A DNA stretch of 64,000 nt. It comes from Pannonibacter sp. XCT-53 (GTDB lineage: Bacteria > Pseudomonadota > Alphaproteobacteria > Rhizobiales > Stappiaceae). Made by a program: the position numbers and the translations under genes. The stretch covers positions 2,790,001 to 2,854,000 of the forward strand of contig NZ_JAABLQ010000001.1 in the NCBI RefSeq assembly GCF_009915765.1, given 5' to 3'. The notes under the pieces are model-generated. The model searched no databases, was not told where the DNA came from, and saw only the letters and a list, made by a program, of their open reading frames with translations. Numbering within the stretch: the stretch's first letter is position 1; every line of letters begins with the position of its first letter. Below are positions 37,715 through 45,399 of this stretch, piece after piece.

Positions 37715-38938
37715 ATGAAATCGAACTTGCAGTCGACGTTGAGACGCCTGGCGCTGGCCACCGTCTTCGGCCTTGCCGCTGCCGCCCCGCTTGCGGGACT
37801 GGTCAGCCCGGCCCAGGCGGAGGACATCCGCATCGCCCATGTCTATGACAAGACCGGCCCGCTGGAAGCCTATGCCAAGCAGTCGCATATCGGCCTGATG
37901 ATGGGTCTCGAATACGCCACCGGCGGCACCATGGAAGTGAACGGCCGCAAGCTGGTGGTGATCGAGAAGGACACCCAGACCAAGCCGGACATCGCCAAGG
38001 CCGTGCTCGCGGAAGCCTATGGCGACGACAATGCCGACATCGCGGTTGGCCCCGTTGCCTCCGGTGTTGCGCTGGCCATGCTGCCGGTTGCCGAGGAATA
38101 CGAGAAGCTGCTGATCGTCGAGCCGGCCGTGGCCGACAGCATCACGGGCGAGGCCTGGAACCGCTACATCTTCCGCACCGGCCGCAACTCCTCGCAGGAC
38201 GCCATCGCCAACGCCGTCGCGCTCGGCAAGGAGGGCGTGACCATCGCCACGCTGGCGCAGGACTATGCCTTCGGCCGCGACGGCGTGGCCGCGTTCAAGG
38301 AAGCGCTCGGCCCGACCGGCGCCAAGCTGGCCTTCGAGGAATATGTCCCGACCGACACCCAGGACTTCACCGCCAGCGCCCAGCGCATCTTCGACGCGAT
38401 GAAGGACCAGCCGGGCCGCAAGTTCCTGTTCGTGATCTGGGCCGGTGCCAACAACCCGATCGGCAAGATCAAGGCCATGGAGCCGGAGCGCTTCGGCATC
38501 GAGATCGCCACGGGCGGCAACATCCTGGCCGCGATGGCCGCCTACAAGGCGCTGCCGGGCATGGAAGGCGCGACCTATTACTACTACGACATCCCGAAGA
38601 ACCCGGTGAACGACTGGCTGGTCGCCGAGCACCGGAAGCGCCATGAGTCGCCGCCGGACTTCTTCACCGCCGGTGGCATGACGGCCGGCATCGCCATTGT
38701 CGAGGCGATCAGGAAGGCCGGGTCGACCGAAACGGAAGCGCTGATCACCGCCATGCAGGGCATGGAGTTCCAGACGCCCAAGGGCAAGATGGTGTTCCGT
38801 CCCGAGGACCATCAGGCGCTGCAGTCGATGTATCACTTCAAGATCAAGGTCGATCCGAACGTGGCCTGGGGCATCCCGGAACTCGTGCGCGAGCTGACGA
38901 TCGAGGACATGAACATCCCGATCCGCAACAAGAAGTAA
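37715..38938 (+). CDS. Branched-chain-amino-acid-type ABC transporter, periplasmic binding protein
   Basis: The 407-residue precursor starts with a Sec signal peptide (STLRRLALATVFGLAAAAPLAGLVSPAQA). The mature part opens EDIRIAHVYDKTGPLEAYAKQS, as in periplasmic binding protein type 1 (LivJ/AmiC-like) proteins. Segments such as ALAQDYAFGRDGVAAFKEALG and TDTQDFTASAQRIFDAM are typical. In this subfamily the ligand is often not an amino acid but an amide, urea or aromatic acid. The nearby acyl-CoA genes make an organic acid plausible. An ATG three codons upstream (37706) is possible, but 37715 has better spacing from GGGAGG. It is the first gene of a five-gene importer. Confidence 0.88.
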   Translation: MKSNLQSTLRRLALATVFGLAAAAPLAGLVSPAQAEDIRIAHVYDKTGPLEAYAKQSHIGLMMGLEYATGGTMEVNGRKLVVIEKDTQTKPDIAKAVLAEAYGDDNADIAVGPVASGVALAMLPVAEEYEKLLIVEPAVADSITGEAWNRYIFRTGRNSSQDAIANAVALGKEGVTIATLAQDYAFGRDGVAAFKEALGPTGAKLAFEEYVPTDTQDFTASAQRIFDAMKDQPGRKFLFVIWAGANNPIGKIKAMEPERFGIEIATGGNILAAMAAYKALPGMEGATYYYYDIPKNPVNDWLVAEHRKRHESPPDFFTAGGMTAGIAIVEAIRKAGSTETEALITAMQGMEFQTPKGKMVFRPEDHQALQSMYHFKIKVDPNVAWGIPELVRELTIEDMNIPIRNKK

Positions 38939-38990
38939 GCTGGTCAGTCAGGCCGGACAGGGTTTGGCCGGATGCCGTGCAGCGTGCCCT

Positions 38991-39024
38991 CTTTCCTCTC
39001 CCCTTCGTGGGGAGGGGGTGGAGG
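38991..39024. repeat. Small palindromic repeat related to the 39.1-kb element
   Basis: CTCTCCCC, TTCGT, GGGGAGGG with G/C-rich flanks forms a hairpin 50 bp after the binding-protein stop codon. It resembles the end sequences of the larger palindromic element that follows and may also slow transcription between the importer genes. Confidence 0.5.
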
Positions 39025-39071
39025 ATGAGCAAATGGTGCGGGTCTGGGCCTGAAACCAAGTGCCGCAGCCT

Positions 39072-39222
39072 CCTCTCCCCCCTTGAGGGGGAGATGCCCC
39101 CGGATGGGGGCAGAGGGGGGTACCAGGCACTCTCGTCTCGCGCTGACTGCGCTGGACCGCCGTGCCCCCCTCTGTCTGCTGTCGCAGACATCTCCCCCTC
39201 AAGGGGAGAGAGGGGCGCTGCG
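39072..39222. repeat. Structured palindromic element, copy 1
   Basis: The element begins CCTCTCC and CCCTTGAGGGGGAGATG, and ends with the inverted counterpart CATCTCCCCCTCAAGGGG. Inside are CAGAGGGGGG facing CCCCCCTCTG, and GTCTGC facing GCAGAC. A second copy lies at 45201-45359: the first 51 bp are identical at 49 positions and the right ends are nearly identical, while the middle differs. The nested inverted repeats suggest a MITE-like or BIME-like element. It sits inside the importer operon, between the binding-protein and ATPase genes. Confidence 0.8.
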
Positions 39223-39292
39223 TCTCGCCGGGGCTGCCGTGGCCCCGGAACACCAATCTCGCCTTCCCCGCAACCCCGCATGGAACGATCCA

Positions 39293-40072
39293 GTGGCGCG
39301 TGAACATCCCATTCTGGAAACCCATGAGCTGACGATCCGCTTCGGCGGGCATGTGGCCGTGGACCATGTCAGCTGCGCCTTCGAGCGCGGCACGCTGACA
39401 GCCATTGTCGGACCGAATGGCGCCGGCAAGACGACCTACTTCAACCTGATCTCCGGCCAGCTCCGGGCGAGCCATGGCAAGGTCGTCCTGAACGGCGAGG
39501 ACATCACGCGGCTCGGCGTCCCGGACCGGACGCTGAAGGGCATCGGCCGGGCGTTCCAGCTCACCAACCTGTTTCCCACCCTGACGGTGCGCGAGAATGT
39601 CCGGCTGGTTGCCCAGGCCAAGGCCAACCTCGGCCTTGATCTCTTCTCCATGGCCGACAGCCACGTCGGCCTGATCGAGCGGGCCGAACATGTGCTGGCC
39701 GAAGTGCGCCTGCTCGACAAGGCCAACCAGACGGTCAGCGCCCTGCCGCATGGCGACCAGCGCAAGCTGGAAGTGGCGCTGCTGATCGCGCTGGGACCGC
39801 AGGTGCTGATGTTCGACGAGCCGACCGCCGGCATGAGCGTCGACGAGGTGCCCGTGATCCTGAAGCTGATCCAGGAGCTGAAGGCCGACAAGGATCGCAC
39901 CATCCTGCTGGTCGAGCACAAGATGGACGTGATCCGCACCCTCGCCGACCGCATCATCGTGCTGCACAACGGGGCGCTGGTCGCCGATGGCGAACCGGCC
40001 GCGGTGATCAGTTCGGCCGTGGTGCAGGAAGCCTATCTCGGCAAGCGCGTGACGGAGGCTGCCCATGGCTGA
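39293..40072 (+). CDS. Branched-chain-type ABC transporter ATP-binding protein (LivG family)
   Basis: The 259-residue ATPase has Walker A VGPNGAGKTT, the signature-equivalent LPHGDQRKLEVALLIALGPQ, Walker B VLMFDEPTAG and the switch histidine in LLVEHKMDVI. The start is set at GTG 39293 because GGAAC lies seven bases upstream and the family N-terminus (ILETHELTIRFGG) begins at once. The longer open frame to 39083 runs through the palindromic element and is not protein-like. Its stop overlaps the next ATPase gene by eight bases. Confidence 0.88.
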   Translation: MAREHPILETHELTIRFGGHVAVDHVSCAFERGTLTAIVGPNGAGKTTYFNLISGQLRASHGKVVLNGEDITRLGVPDRTLKGIGRAFQLTNLFPTLTVRENVRLVAQAKANLGLDLFSMADSHVGLIERAEHVLAEVRLLDKANQTVSALPHGDQRKLEVALLIALGPQVLMFDEPTAGMSVDEVPVILKLIQELKADKDRTILLVEHKMDVIRTLADRIIVLHNGALVADGEPAAVISSAVVQEAYLGKRVTEAAHG

Positions 40073-40790
40073 CCCGCTTCTGACGCTGGACGGCGTCCAT
40101 ACCCACATCGGGCCCTATCACATCCTGCAGGGCGTTTCGCTGACCGTGCCGCAAGGCGGAGTGTCGGTGCTGCTCGGCCGCAACGGCGCGGGCAAGACGA
40201 CCAGCTTGCGCACCATCATGGGCCTGTGGCGGGCGAGCCGGGGCGAGATCCGCTTCGACGGCCGGGCCATCACCCAGCTGGACACGCCGTCGATTGCCCG
40301 CGCCGGCATTGCCTATGTGCCGGAAAACATGGGCATCTTCACGGACCTGACGGTGGCGGAGAACATGACGCTCGCCGCCACGTCCGGGCCGATCGACGCC
40401 AGGCGGCTTTCCTGGGTGCAGGACCTGTTCCCGCCGATCCGCACCTTCTGGACCGCGTCGGCCGGGACCCTCTCAGGCGGGCAGAAGCAGATGCTGGCCG
40501 TGTCGCGCGCGATCATCGAGCCGCGTCGCCTGATCCTGATCGACGAACCGACCAAGGGGCTGGCCCCGGCGATCATCGCCTCGATGACCGATGCGCTGCG
40601 CCAGCTCAAGGAAACCGAAACCACCATCCTGCTGGTCGAGCAGAACTTCGCCATGGCCTCGAGCCTCGGCGACACGGTGGCCGTGATGGATGATGGCCGC
40701 ATCGTGCATGCCGGCGACATGGCCACGCTGGTGGCCGATGCCGGCCTGCAGGAGCGGCTGATGGGACTGAGCCTGGAGGCGCATCAATGA
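40065..40790 (+). CDS. Branched-chain-type ABC transporter ATP-binding protein (LivF family)
   Basis: The 241-residue second ATPase has Walker A LLGRNGAGKTT, signature LSGGQKQMLAVSRAI, Walker B LILIDEPTKGLAP and switch LLVEQNFAMA. With the LivG-like partner it forms the nucleotide-binding heterodimer of the importer. It overlaps both neighbours by a few bases (ATGA with the permease gene), showing tight coupling. Confidence 0.9.
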   Translation: MADPLLTLDGVHTHIGPYHILQGVSLTVPQGGVSVLLGRNGAGKTTSLRTIMGLWRASRGEIRFDGRAITQLDTPSIARAGIAYVPENMGIFTDLTVAENMTLAATSGPIDARRLSWVQDLFPPIRTFWTASAGTLSGGQKQMLAVSRAIIEPRRLILIDEPTKGLAPAIIASMTDALRQLKETETTILLVEQNFAMASSLGDTVAVMDDGRIVHAGDMATLVADAGLQERLMGLSLEAHQ

Positions 40791-41815
40791 GCGAGACCCT
40801 GATCCGGCCCCGCATCGAGGCGCGGCCGCTTGCCGAACGACTGGCGGACAAGGCGCCGCTGCTGCTGGTTCCCCTGCTGATGCTGGGCGGGCTGGTGGTG
40901 ACGGGCAATCCGTCGACCTGGGCAACGCTGACGGTGGCGGGCCTCGCCATGGGGCTGATGATCTTCATCATGGCCTCGGGCCTGACGCTGGTGTTCGGCC
41001 TGATGGACATCATCAACTTCGGCCACGGGGCCTTCGTCGCCGTCGGGGCCTTCATCGGCTTCACCGTGCTGACGTGGCTGTCCGGATGGACGGCGCATCC
41101 CTCCGTGCTCATGAACCTGGCGGCCATGCTGATCGCCATCACGGTGACCATGCTGGCCACGGGCCTGATGGGCTACGGCTTCGAGAAGGTGATCATCAAG
41201 CCGGTCTATGGCCAGCACCTGAAGCAGATCCTAGTCACCATGGGCGGCATGATCATCGCGCAGCAGCTCATCCATGTGGTCTGGGGACCGGACGCGCTGC
41301 ACCTGTCGCGGCCGCTGGCGCTGCAGGGCTCCTGGGTGATCGGCGACGCGGCCATCGAGAAGTACAGGCTCGTGGCGGTCGGGATCGGACTGGCGCTGTT
41401 CGTCGCCATGCGGCATGTGCTCAAGCACACCAAGGTCGGCCTGCTGGTGCGCGCCGGCGTGGAGAACGGCGAGATGGTGGAAGCGCTCGGCTACCGCATC
41501 CGCCGGCTGTTCCTCGTGGTGTTCATGGTCGGCTCGGCGCTCGCCGGTCTGGGCGGCGTGATGTGGGGCCTCTATCAGGAAACCATCACCGCGCACATGG
41601 GCTCGGAGATCATGGTGCTGGTGTTCATCGTCGTCATCATCGGCGGTCTCGGCTCGGTCGAGGGCTGTTTCATCGGCGCGCTGCTGGTGGGGCTTCTGGC
41701 CAACTACACCGCCTTTGCCGCGCCCAAGGTGGCGCTCGTCTCCACCATCGGACTGATGGTGGTGGTGCTGATGTGGCGGCCGCAGGGCCTCTACCCCGTC
41801 GTCAAGGCCAAGTGA
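40787..41815 (+). CDS. Branched-chain-type ABC transporter permease (LivH family)
   Basis: The 342-residue inner-membrane permease has about eight hydrophobic helices. Family segments are TLVFGLMDIINFGHGAFVAVGAF near residue 70, LVRAGVENGEMVEALGYRIRRLF (the ATPase-coupling loop) and VLVFIVVIIGGLGSVEGCFIGALLVGL. It pairs with the LivM-like protein encoded next. The N-terminal ~25 residues are a hydrophilic cytosolic leader. Confidence 0.9.
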   Translation: MSETLIRPRIEARPLAERLADKAPLLLVPLLMLGGLVVTGNPSTWATLTVAGLAMGLMIFIMASGLTLVFGLMDIINFGHGAFVAVGAFIGFTVLTWLSGWTAHPSVLMNLAAMLIAITVTMLATGLMGYGFEKVIIKPVYGQHLKQILVTMGGMIIAQQLIHVVWGPDALHLSRPLALQGSWVIGDAAIEKYRLVAVGIGLALFVAMRHVLKHTKVGLLVRAGVENGEMVEALGYRIRRLFLVVFMVGSALAGLGGVMWGLYQETITAHMGSEIMVLVFIVVIIGGLGSVEGCFIGALLVGLLANYTAFAAPKVALVSTIGLMVVVLMWRPQGLYPVVKAK

Positions 41816-41825
41816 GGAGCACGCC

Positions 41826-42887
41826 ATGCTGATGAAACTCCTGTCCGGCGACCGGCCGGGAAGCCCGCTGCTGACCGTTGTGCTCGTGCTGATCCTGGTC
41901 GGCCTTGCCTTTGCCCCGTTCCTGTTTCCCGGCAGCAAGCCGCTGGAGACGGCCGCGCGCATCTGCATCTTCATCGTGCTGGTGGCAAGCTATGACCTCC
42001 TGATCGGCTACACCGGCATCGTCTCCTTCGCCCACACGATGTTCTTCGGGCTCGGCGCCTATGGCACCGCGCTCGGGCTGACGCTGGGCGGGGCCAGCTT
42101 TGCCGCAGCCGGGCTCGGCGCGCTGTGCGGGGTGAGCCTCGCGGCGCTGCTGGCGCTGGCCATCGGGCTGTTCTCGCTGCGCGTGAAGGCGATCTTCTTC
42201 GCCATGGTGACGCTGGCGATTGCCAGCGCCTTCGCCGTGCTGGTGTCGCAGCTCTCCTTCCTCACCGGCGGCGAGGACGGGCTCAATTACCGGATCCCGC
42301 GCGAACTGACGCCGGCGTTCAGGCTGTTCGACGAGCCGGTGCTGGGCCTGCGCATCGATGGCAAGGTGCTGAGCTATTATCTCATCTTCGGCGTGGCGCT
42401 GGTGCTGTTCCTTGCTCTGGTGCGGATCGTCAACTCGCCCTTCGGCCGCGTGCTGAAGGCGGTGCGCGACAATGGCTTCCGCGCCGAGGCGATCGGCTAC
42501 AAGGCCGTGCATTACCGCACGGCGGCGACGGTGCTGTCGGCGATGATGGCGGCGATGGCGGGCGTGCTGCTCGCCTTGTGGCTGCGCTACACCGGCCCGG
42601 CGACGACCCTGTCGATGGAGATCATGGTCGACATCCTGCTGATGGTGGTGATCGGCGGCATGGGCACGATGTATGGCGCGGTCATCGGCGCGACGCTGTT
42701 CATCCTGGCCCAGACCTACCTGCAGGCCCTGATGGGACTGGCGGAAGGGGCGACGGCGGGCATTCCGCTGCTCTCGGCGCTGGTGGCTCCGGATCGCTGG
42801 CTGATGTGGCTGGGCGTCCTGTTCGTGCTGTCGGTCTATTTCTTCCCGACCGGTGTCGTTGGCCGGCTGCGCGCAGGCCGCGCATGA
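41826..42887 (+). CDS. Branched-chain-type ABC transporter permease (LivM family)
   Basis: The 353-residue permease shows the LivM hallmark SYDLLIGYTGIVSFAHTMFFGLGAYGTALG, the coupling loop FGRVLKAVRDNGFRAEAIGYKAVHYR and MEIMVDILLMVVIGGMGTMYGAVIGATLF. It completes the importer. Its stop codon overlaps the start of a hydrolase gene by four bases, so the hydrolase is made in fixed proportion with the transporter. Confidence 0.9.
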   Translation: MLMKLLSGDRPGSPLLTVVLVLILVGLAFAPFLFPGSKPLETAARICIFIVLVASYDLLIGYTGIVSFAHTMFFGLGAYGTALGLTLGGASFAAAGLGALCGVSLAALLALAIGLFSLRVKAIFFAMVTLAIASAFAVLVSQLSFLTGGEDGLNYRIPRELTPAFRLFDEPVLGLRIDGKVLSYYLIFGVALVLFLALVRIVNSPFGRVLKAVRDNGFRAEAIGYKAVHYRTAATVLSAMMAAMAGVLLALWLRYTGPATTLSMEIMVDILLMVVIGGMGTMYGAVIGATLFILAQTYLQALMGLAEGATAGIPLLSALVAPDRWLMWLGVLFVLSVYFFPTGVVGRLRAGRA

Positions 42888-43747
42888 GGGAGGCCCTGAG
42901 CGCATCCGGCCTGGTCTACCGGGACAGCGACCCGGACGGCCGCGCGGGGGACGGAAACCGCGCGGCACGGCCGGTGCTGGTGCTGCTGCACGGCTGGTCC
43001 TGCCACGGCGGCTTCTTCGCGCCGCAGGTCACGGCCCTTGCCGGCGTGGCGCGGCTGATCGTGCCGGATCTTCCCGGCCATGGCCGCACCGGGACCGCCG
43101 TGACGCCCAGCATCGAGGCAGCGGCCGATGCGCTCGCCGGCCTGCTGCGGGAACAGGTACCCGGACCGGTGGTGCTGGCCGGCTGGTCAATGGGCGCCCA
43201 TGTCGCCTATGCGCTCGCGGAGCGGCATGGCACGGCCGGGGTCCGGGCGCTCGTCAGCCTCGACATGACGCCGAAGGTGCTGAACGACGCCACCTGGTCC
43301 GACGGGGTGCGCGACGGACTGGACGGCGCGCGCAACGCCGACGTGCTGGCCGCCATTGCCGGGCGCTGGCCGCAGATGGCCGAGCGGGTGGCGCAGCGGA
43401 TCTTCGCCCGCGGCACGGTGCCGGACGCGGCCCTCGTGCAGTGGGCAAGGCGCGAGATCAGGGCGGCCGACCCGCGGCTGCTGCAGCCGATGTGGGCCTC
43501 GCTGACGCGGCAGGACTTCCGGACGCTGCTTCCCGCCCTCGCCTGTCCGCTGCATCTGGTGCAGGGCGCCCGCAGCGCGCTCTATGGCGAGGGGGTGGCC
43601 GACTGGCACCGGCAGCATGTGCCCGGCGTCACGGTGCATCGCCTCGAACGCTCCGGACACGCGCCGCATCTGGAGGAACCCGGACGCGTGAACCGGCTGT
43701 TGCAGGAAGTTCTGTGCGGGCAGGCGGAATCCTCCGCTTTGCCTTGA
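42884..43747 (+). CDS. Alpha/beta hydrolase coupled to the ABC importer
   Basis: The 287-residue alpha/beta-hydrolase has the oxyanion HGWS near residue 36, nucleophile serine in LAGWSMGAH (G-x-S-x-G, about residue 104), and the catalytic histidine in SGHAPHLEEP near residue 264. It resembles esterases of the BioH/3-oxoadipate enol-lactonase type. Coupling by ATGA overlap to an importer gene suggests that it hydrolyses the imported compound (an ester, lactone or amide). The start at 42884 is firm because of the overlap; the long open frame upstream is a shadow of the permease gene. Confidence 0.87.
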   Translation: MREALSASGLVYRDSDPDGRAGDGNRAARPVLVLLHGWSCHGGFFAPQVTALAGVARLIVPDLPGHGRTGTAVTPSIEAAADALAGLLREQVPGPVVLAGWSMGAHVAYALAERHGTAGVRALVSLDMTPKVLNDATWSDGVRDGLDGARNADVLAAIAGRWPQMAERVAQRIFARGTVPDAALVQWARREIRAADPRLLQPMWASLTRQDFRTLLPALACPLHLVQGARSALYGEGVADWHRQHVPGVTVHRLERSGHAPHLEEPGRVNRLLQEVLCGQAESSALP

Positions 43748-43971
43748 AAGCCCGAGGCATGCACCCTATGTTGCCCGCATCGGCCTCGCACTCGCCAGCC
43801 GTACGGGCTTCGACCCAGACAATTTGGGACCCGGAAAGACTGGTTTCAGGCGTGACCCGCCTCAGCGTTTGCCTTTCCCGTTTCTGCCTTGACTGTTTCG
43901 TTGCCGCACTGCCCCAGGATGCGCCTGGAGCGGTGGCACTTGACTTAAGCTACCCGGGAAAGGACCTCGCC

Positions 43972-44184
43972 ATGCGCGAAACCGGCACCATCAAGTTCTT
44001 CAACCATGACCGCGGCTTCGGCTTCATCACGCCGGAAAACGGCGGCAAGGATGTGTTCGTGCACATCACCGCCTTTGAACGCTCCGGTCTGGGCACGCCG
44101 GAAGAGGGCGCCAAGGTGACCTTCATCACCGAGGACGACCGCCGTGGCCGCGGCAAGCAGGCTGCGGATCTCGCGCTCGCCTGA
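43972..44184 (+). CDS. Cold-shock domain protein (CspA family)
   Basis: The 70-residue single-domain RNA/ssDNA-binding protein begins ETGTIKFFNHDRGFGFITPENGGKDVFVHITAFE. Both RNP motifs are present: GFGFI and VFVHI. In place of the common KWFN it has KFFN, as in many alphaproteobacterial CspA proteins. Such proteins melt RNA structure in cold or growth transitions. The ATG follows GGGAAAGGACCTCGCC. A clear terminator with a tandem partial copy follows. Confidence 0.95.
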   Translation: MRETGTIKFFNHDRGFGFITPENGGKDVFVHITAFERSGLGTPEEGAKVTFITEDDRRGRGKQAADLALA

Positions 44185-44238
44185 GGGCCGCGCCAGACAT
44201 CGCGCGCCCGGGTGCCAGACACCAGGGATACGACCAGA

Positions 44239-44268
44239 CGGGGCAGCCTTCGGTTGCCCCGTTTTTTT
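44239..44268 (+). terminator. Rho-independent terminator of the cold-shock gene
   Basis: CGGGGCAGCC (44239-44248) pairs with GGTTGCCCCG (44252-44261) across a TTC loop, followed by seven T. Confidence 0.92.
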
Positions 44269-44280
44269 GTTTGAAGTGAT

Positions 44281-44310
44281 GGGGCAGCCTTCGGTTTCCC
44301 CGTTTTTGTT
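44281..44310 (+). terminator. Tandem, partly decayed copy of the cold-shock terminator
   Basis: GGGGCAGCC-TTC-GGTTTCCCC repeats the preceding hairpin with one mismatch in the stem, then CGTTTTTGTTTGAAGTGA. The shared flank TTTGAAGTGA in both copies shows a local duplication of about 40 bp. It provides a back-up terminator. Confidence 0.75.
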
Positions 44311-44342
44311 TGAAGTGACGGGGGCGAGACCGGAGCGGCCGG

Positions 44343-44726
44343 TCAGGCGGCCGTGCGGCGGATGGCATCCTCGACATAGACGAGGGCGCGGCCCTCGCAG
44401 ACGCGGGTGCCATCGGGCAGTTCGCAGACCGTCTCCAGATCGACCAGATGCTTTTCCGGCCGAAGCCGGGTGATCGTCACCCGTGCGGTCAGCTCGACGT
44501 CGAGCGGCACCGGCGCGAGAAACCGCATCTCCTGCTTCAGATAGTTGGTGCCCGGACCCGGCAGGTCGACGCCCAGGAGACAGGAAAACAGCGCCCCGAT
44601 GAGCGGTCCCGGCACGCCCTCCGCCGGAGACACCGCCGTGCCCGAGAGGCGCGAGAACGCGGCCAGATCCGCGTCCGAGAACCTGCGCGTCAGGCTCGCG
44701 CTCTCCCCCACAACAAAGCCCATCAT
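44343..44726 (-). CDS. MaoC-like hotdog protein lacking the catalytic hydratase motif
   Basis: The 127-residue hotdog-fold protein resembles the C-terminal part of (R)-enoyl-CoA hydratases (IGALFSCLLGVDLPGPGTNYLKQEMRFLAPVPLDVELTARV). The region that should hold the catalytic D-x-N-P-x-H motif reads SGTAVSPAEG instead. It starts four bases inside the stop of the companion hotdog gene. The two proteins may therefore form a heteromer in which only the companion is catalytic. An ATG one codon later is an equally good start. It is the last gene of the TetR-headed operon. Confidence 0.82.
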   Translation of the reverse strand: MMGFVVGESASLTRRFSDADLAAFSRLSGTAVSPAEGVPGPLIGALFSCLLGVDLPGPGTNYLKQEMRFLAPVPLDVELTARVTITRLRPEKHLVDLETVCELPDGTRVCEGRALVYVEDAIRRTAA

Positions 44727-45103
44727 GCGCCTCCTTCGAGCGTTGCCAGACCGGTCAGCACCTCTTCGCCTGTCGCCGCCCGGCTGACACGGATGCCGAC
44801 CGAGCCAGTCGCCACGCCCCGCTCCAGCTCGATCACCAGTTCCTCGCCGGCAAAGGCGGGATGGGGAAACATCAGCGCCTGCGCCTGATGCCGGTGCCCG
44901 GGAAACAGTTCGCCCAGCAGCCCGAACACGCGGGTGTAGATGAGCATCCCGTGCGACACGGTGCGGCCAAAACGGGTGCGGGCGGAAAACGCGGGATCGA
45001 CGTGGATCGGGTTGTCATCTCCCGACACGGCGGCAAAGGCATCAAACTCCGCCTGGCTCGGCGTCCAGGACCGGCGATGCGGCAAGGGATCGGCTGGTGT
45101 CAT
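44723..45103 (-). CDS. MaoC-like (R)-specific enoyl-CoA hydratase/dehydratase
   Basis: The 126-residue hotdog hydratase has the hydratase-2 motif SGDDNPIHVD with candidate catalytic residues D29 and H34, followed by TRFGRTVSHGMLIYT. It adds water across a trans-2-enoyl-CoA or removes it from an (R)-3-hydroxyacyl-CoA. It overlaps the second hotdog gene by four bases. A gap of about 300 bp holding a palindromic element separates it from the acyl-CoA ligase gene upstream on the same strand. Confidence 0.85.
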   Translation of the reverse strand: MTPADPLPHRRSWTPSQAEFDAFAAVSGDDNPIHVDPAFSARTRFGRTVSHGMLIYTRVFGLLGELFPGHRHQAQALMFPHPAFAGEELVIELERGVATGSVGIRVSRAATGEEVLTGLATLEGGA

Positions 45104-45200
45104 GCGGGTCTCCGGGGGTTCGGGTCTGGTTTCTTGCGGGGCCTCTCGGCTCCCCTCCCTCTCGGCGGGGCAAGGGAAGGTCGAAGGGCTGGCTCGGCCC

Positions 45201-45359
45201 CCTCTCCCCCCTTGAGGGGGAGATGCCCCCGGCAGGGGGCAGAGGGGGGTAAGCGGACGATCCGGTCACTCGCAACGCCGGGTATGCCGAACGGCTGAAC
45301 ACCCCCCTCTGTCTGCTTGCGCAGACATCTCCCCCTCAAGGGAGGAGAGGGGCGCTGCG
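45201..45359. repeat. Structured palindromic element, copy 2
   Basis: This copy has the same nested inverted repeats and outer ends as the element at 39072-39222. The middle (about 45252-45299) is different in sequence and length. It lies between the ligase and hotdog genes of an operon, so it would be transcribed. I see no ORF or target-site duplication that can be defined with certainty. Confidence 0.8.
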
Positions 45360-45399
45360 GCGACCGGAGAGGCAATGCAGGACGAACGCCGCACATGCC

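Noticed and set aside
39083..39292. N-terminal extension of the LivG-like ATPase
   Set aside because: It is translated from the palindromic element and is not protein-like; GTG 39293 has a ribosome-binding site and fits the family N-terminus.
42125..42883. Upstream extension of the alpha/beta hydrolase frame, giving a 540-codon protein
   Set aside because: The extension is an off-frame reading of the LivM-like permease gene; the ATGA overlap at 42884 is the natural start.
43934..43949. Sigma-54 promoter before the cold-shock gene (TGGCAC followed by TTAAG)
   Set aside because: The -12 element should read TTGCA or TTGCT at this spacing and does not. The site is also only about 25 bp from the start codon.
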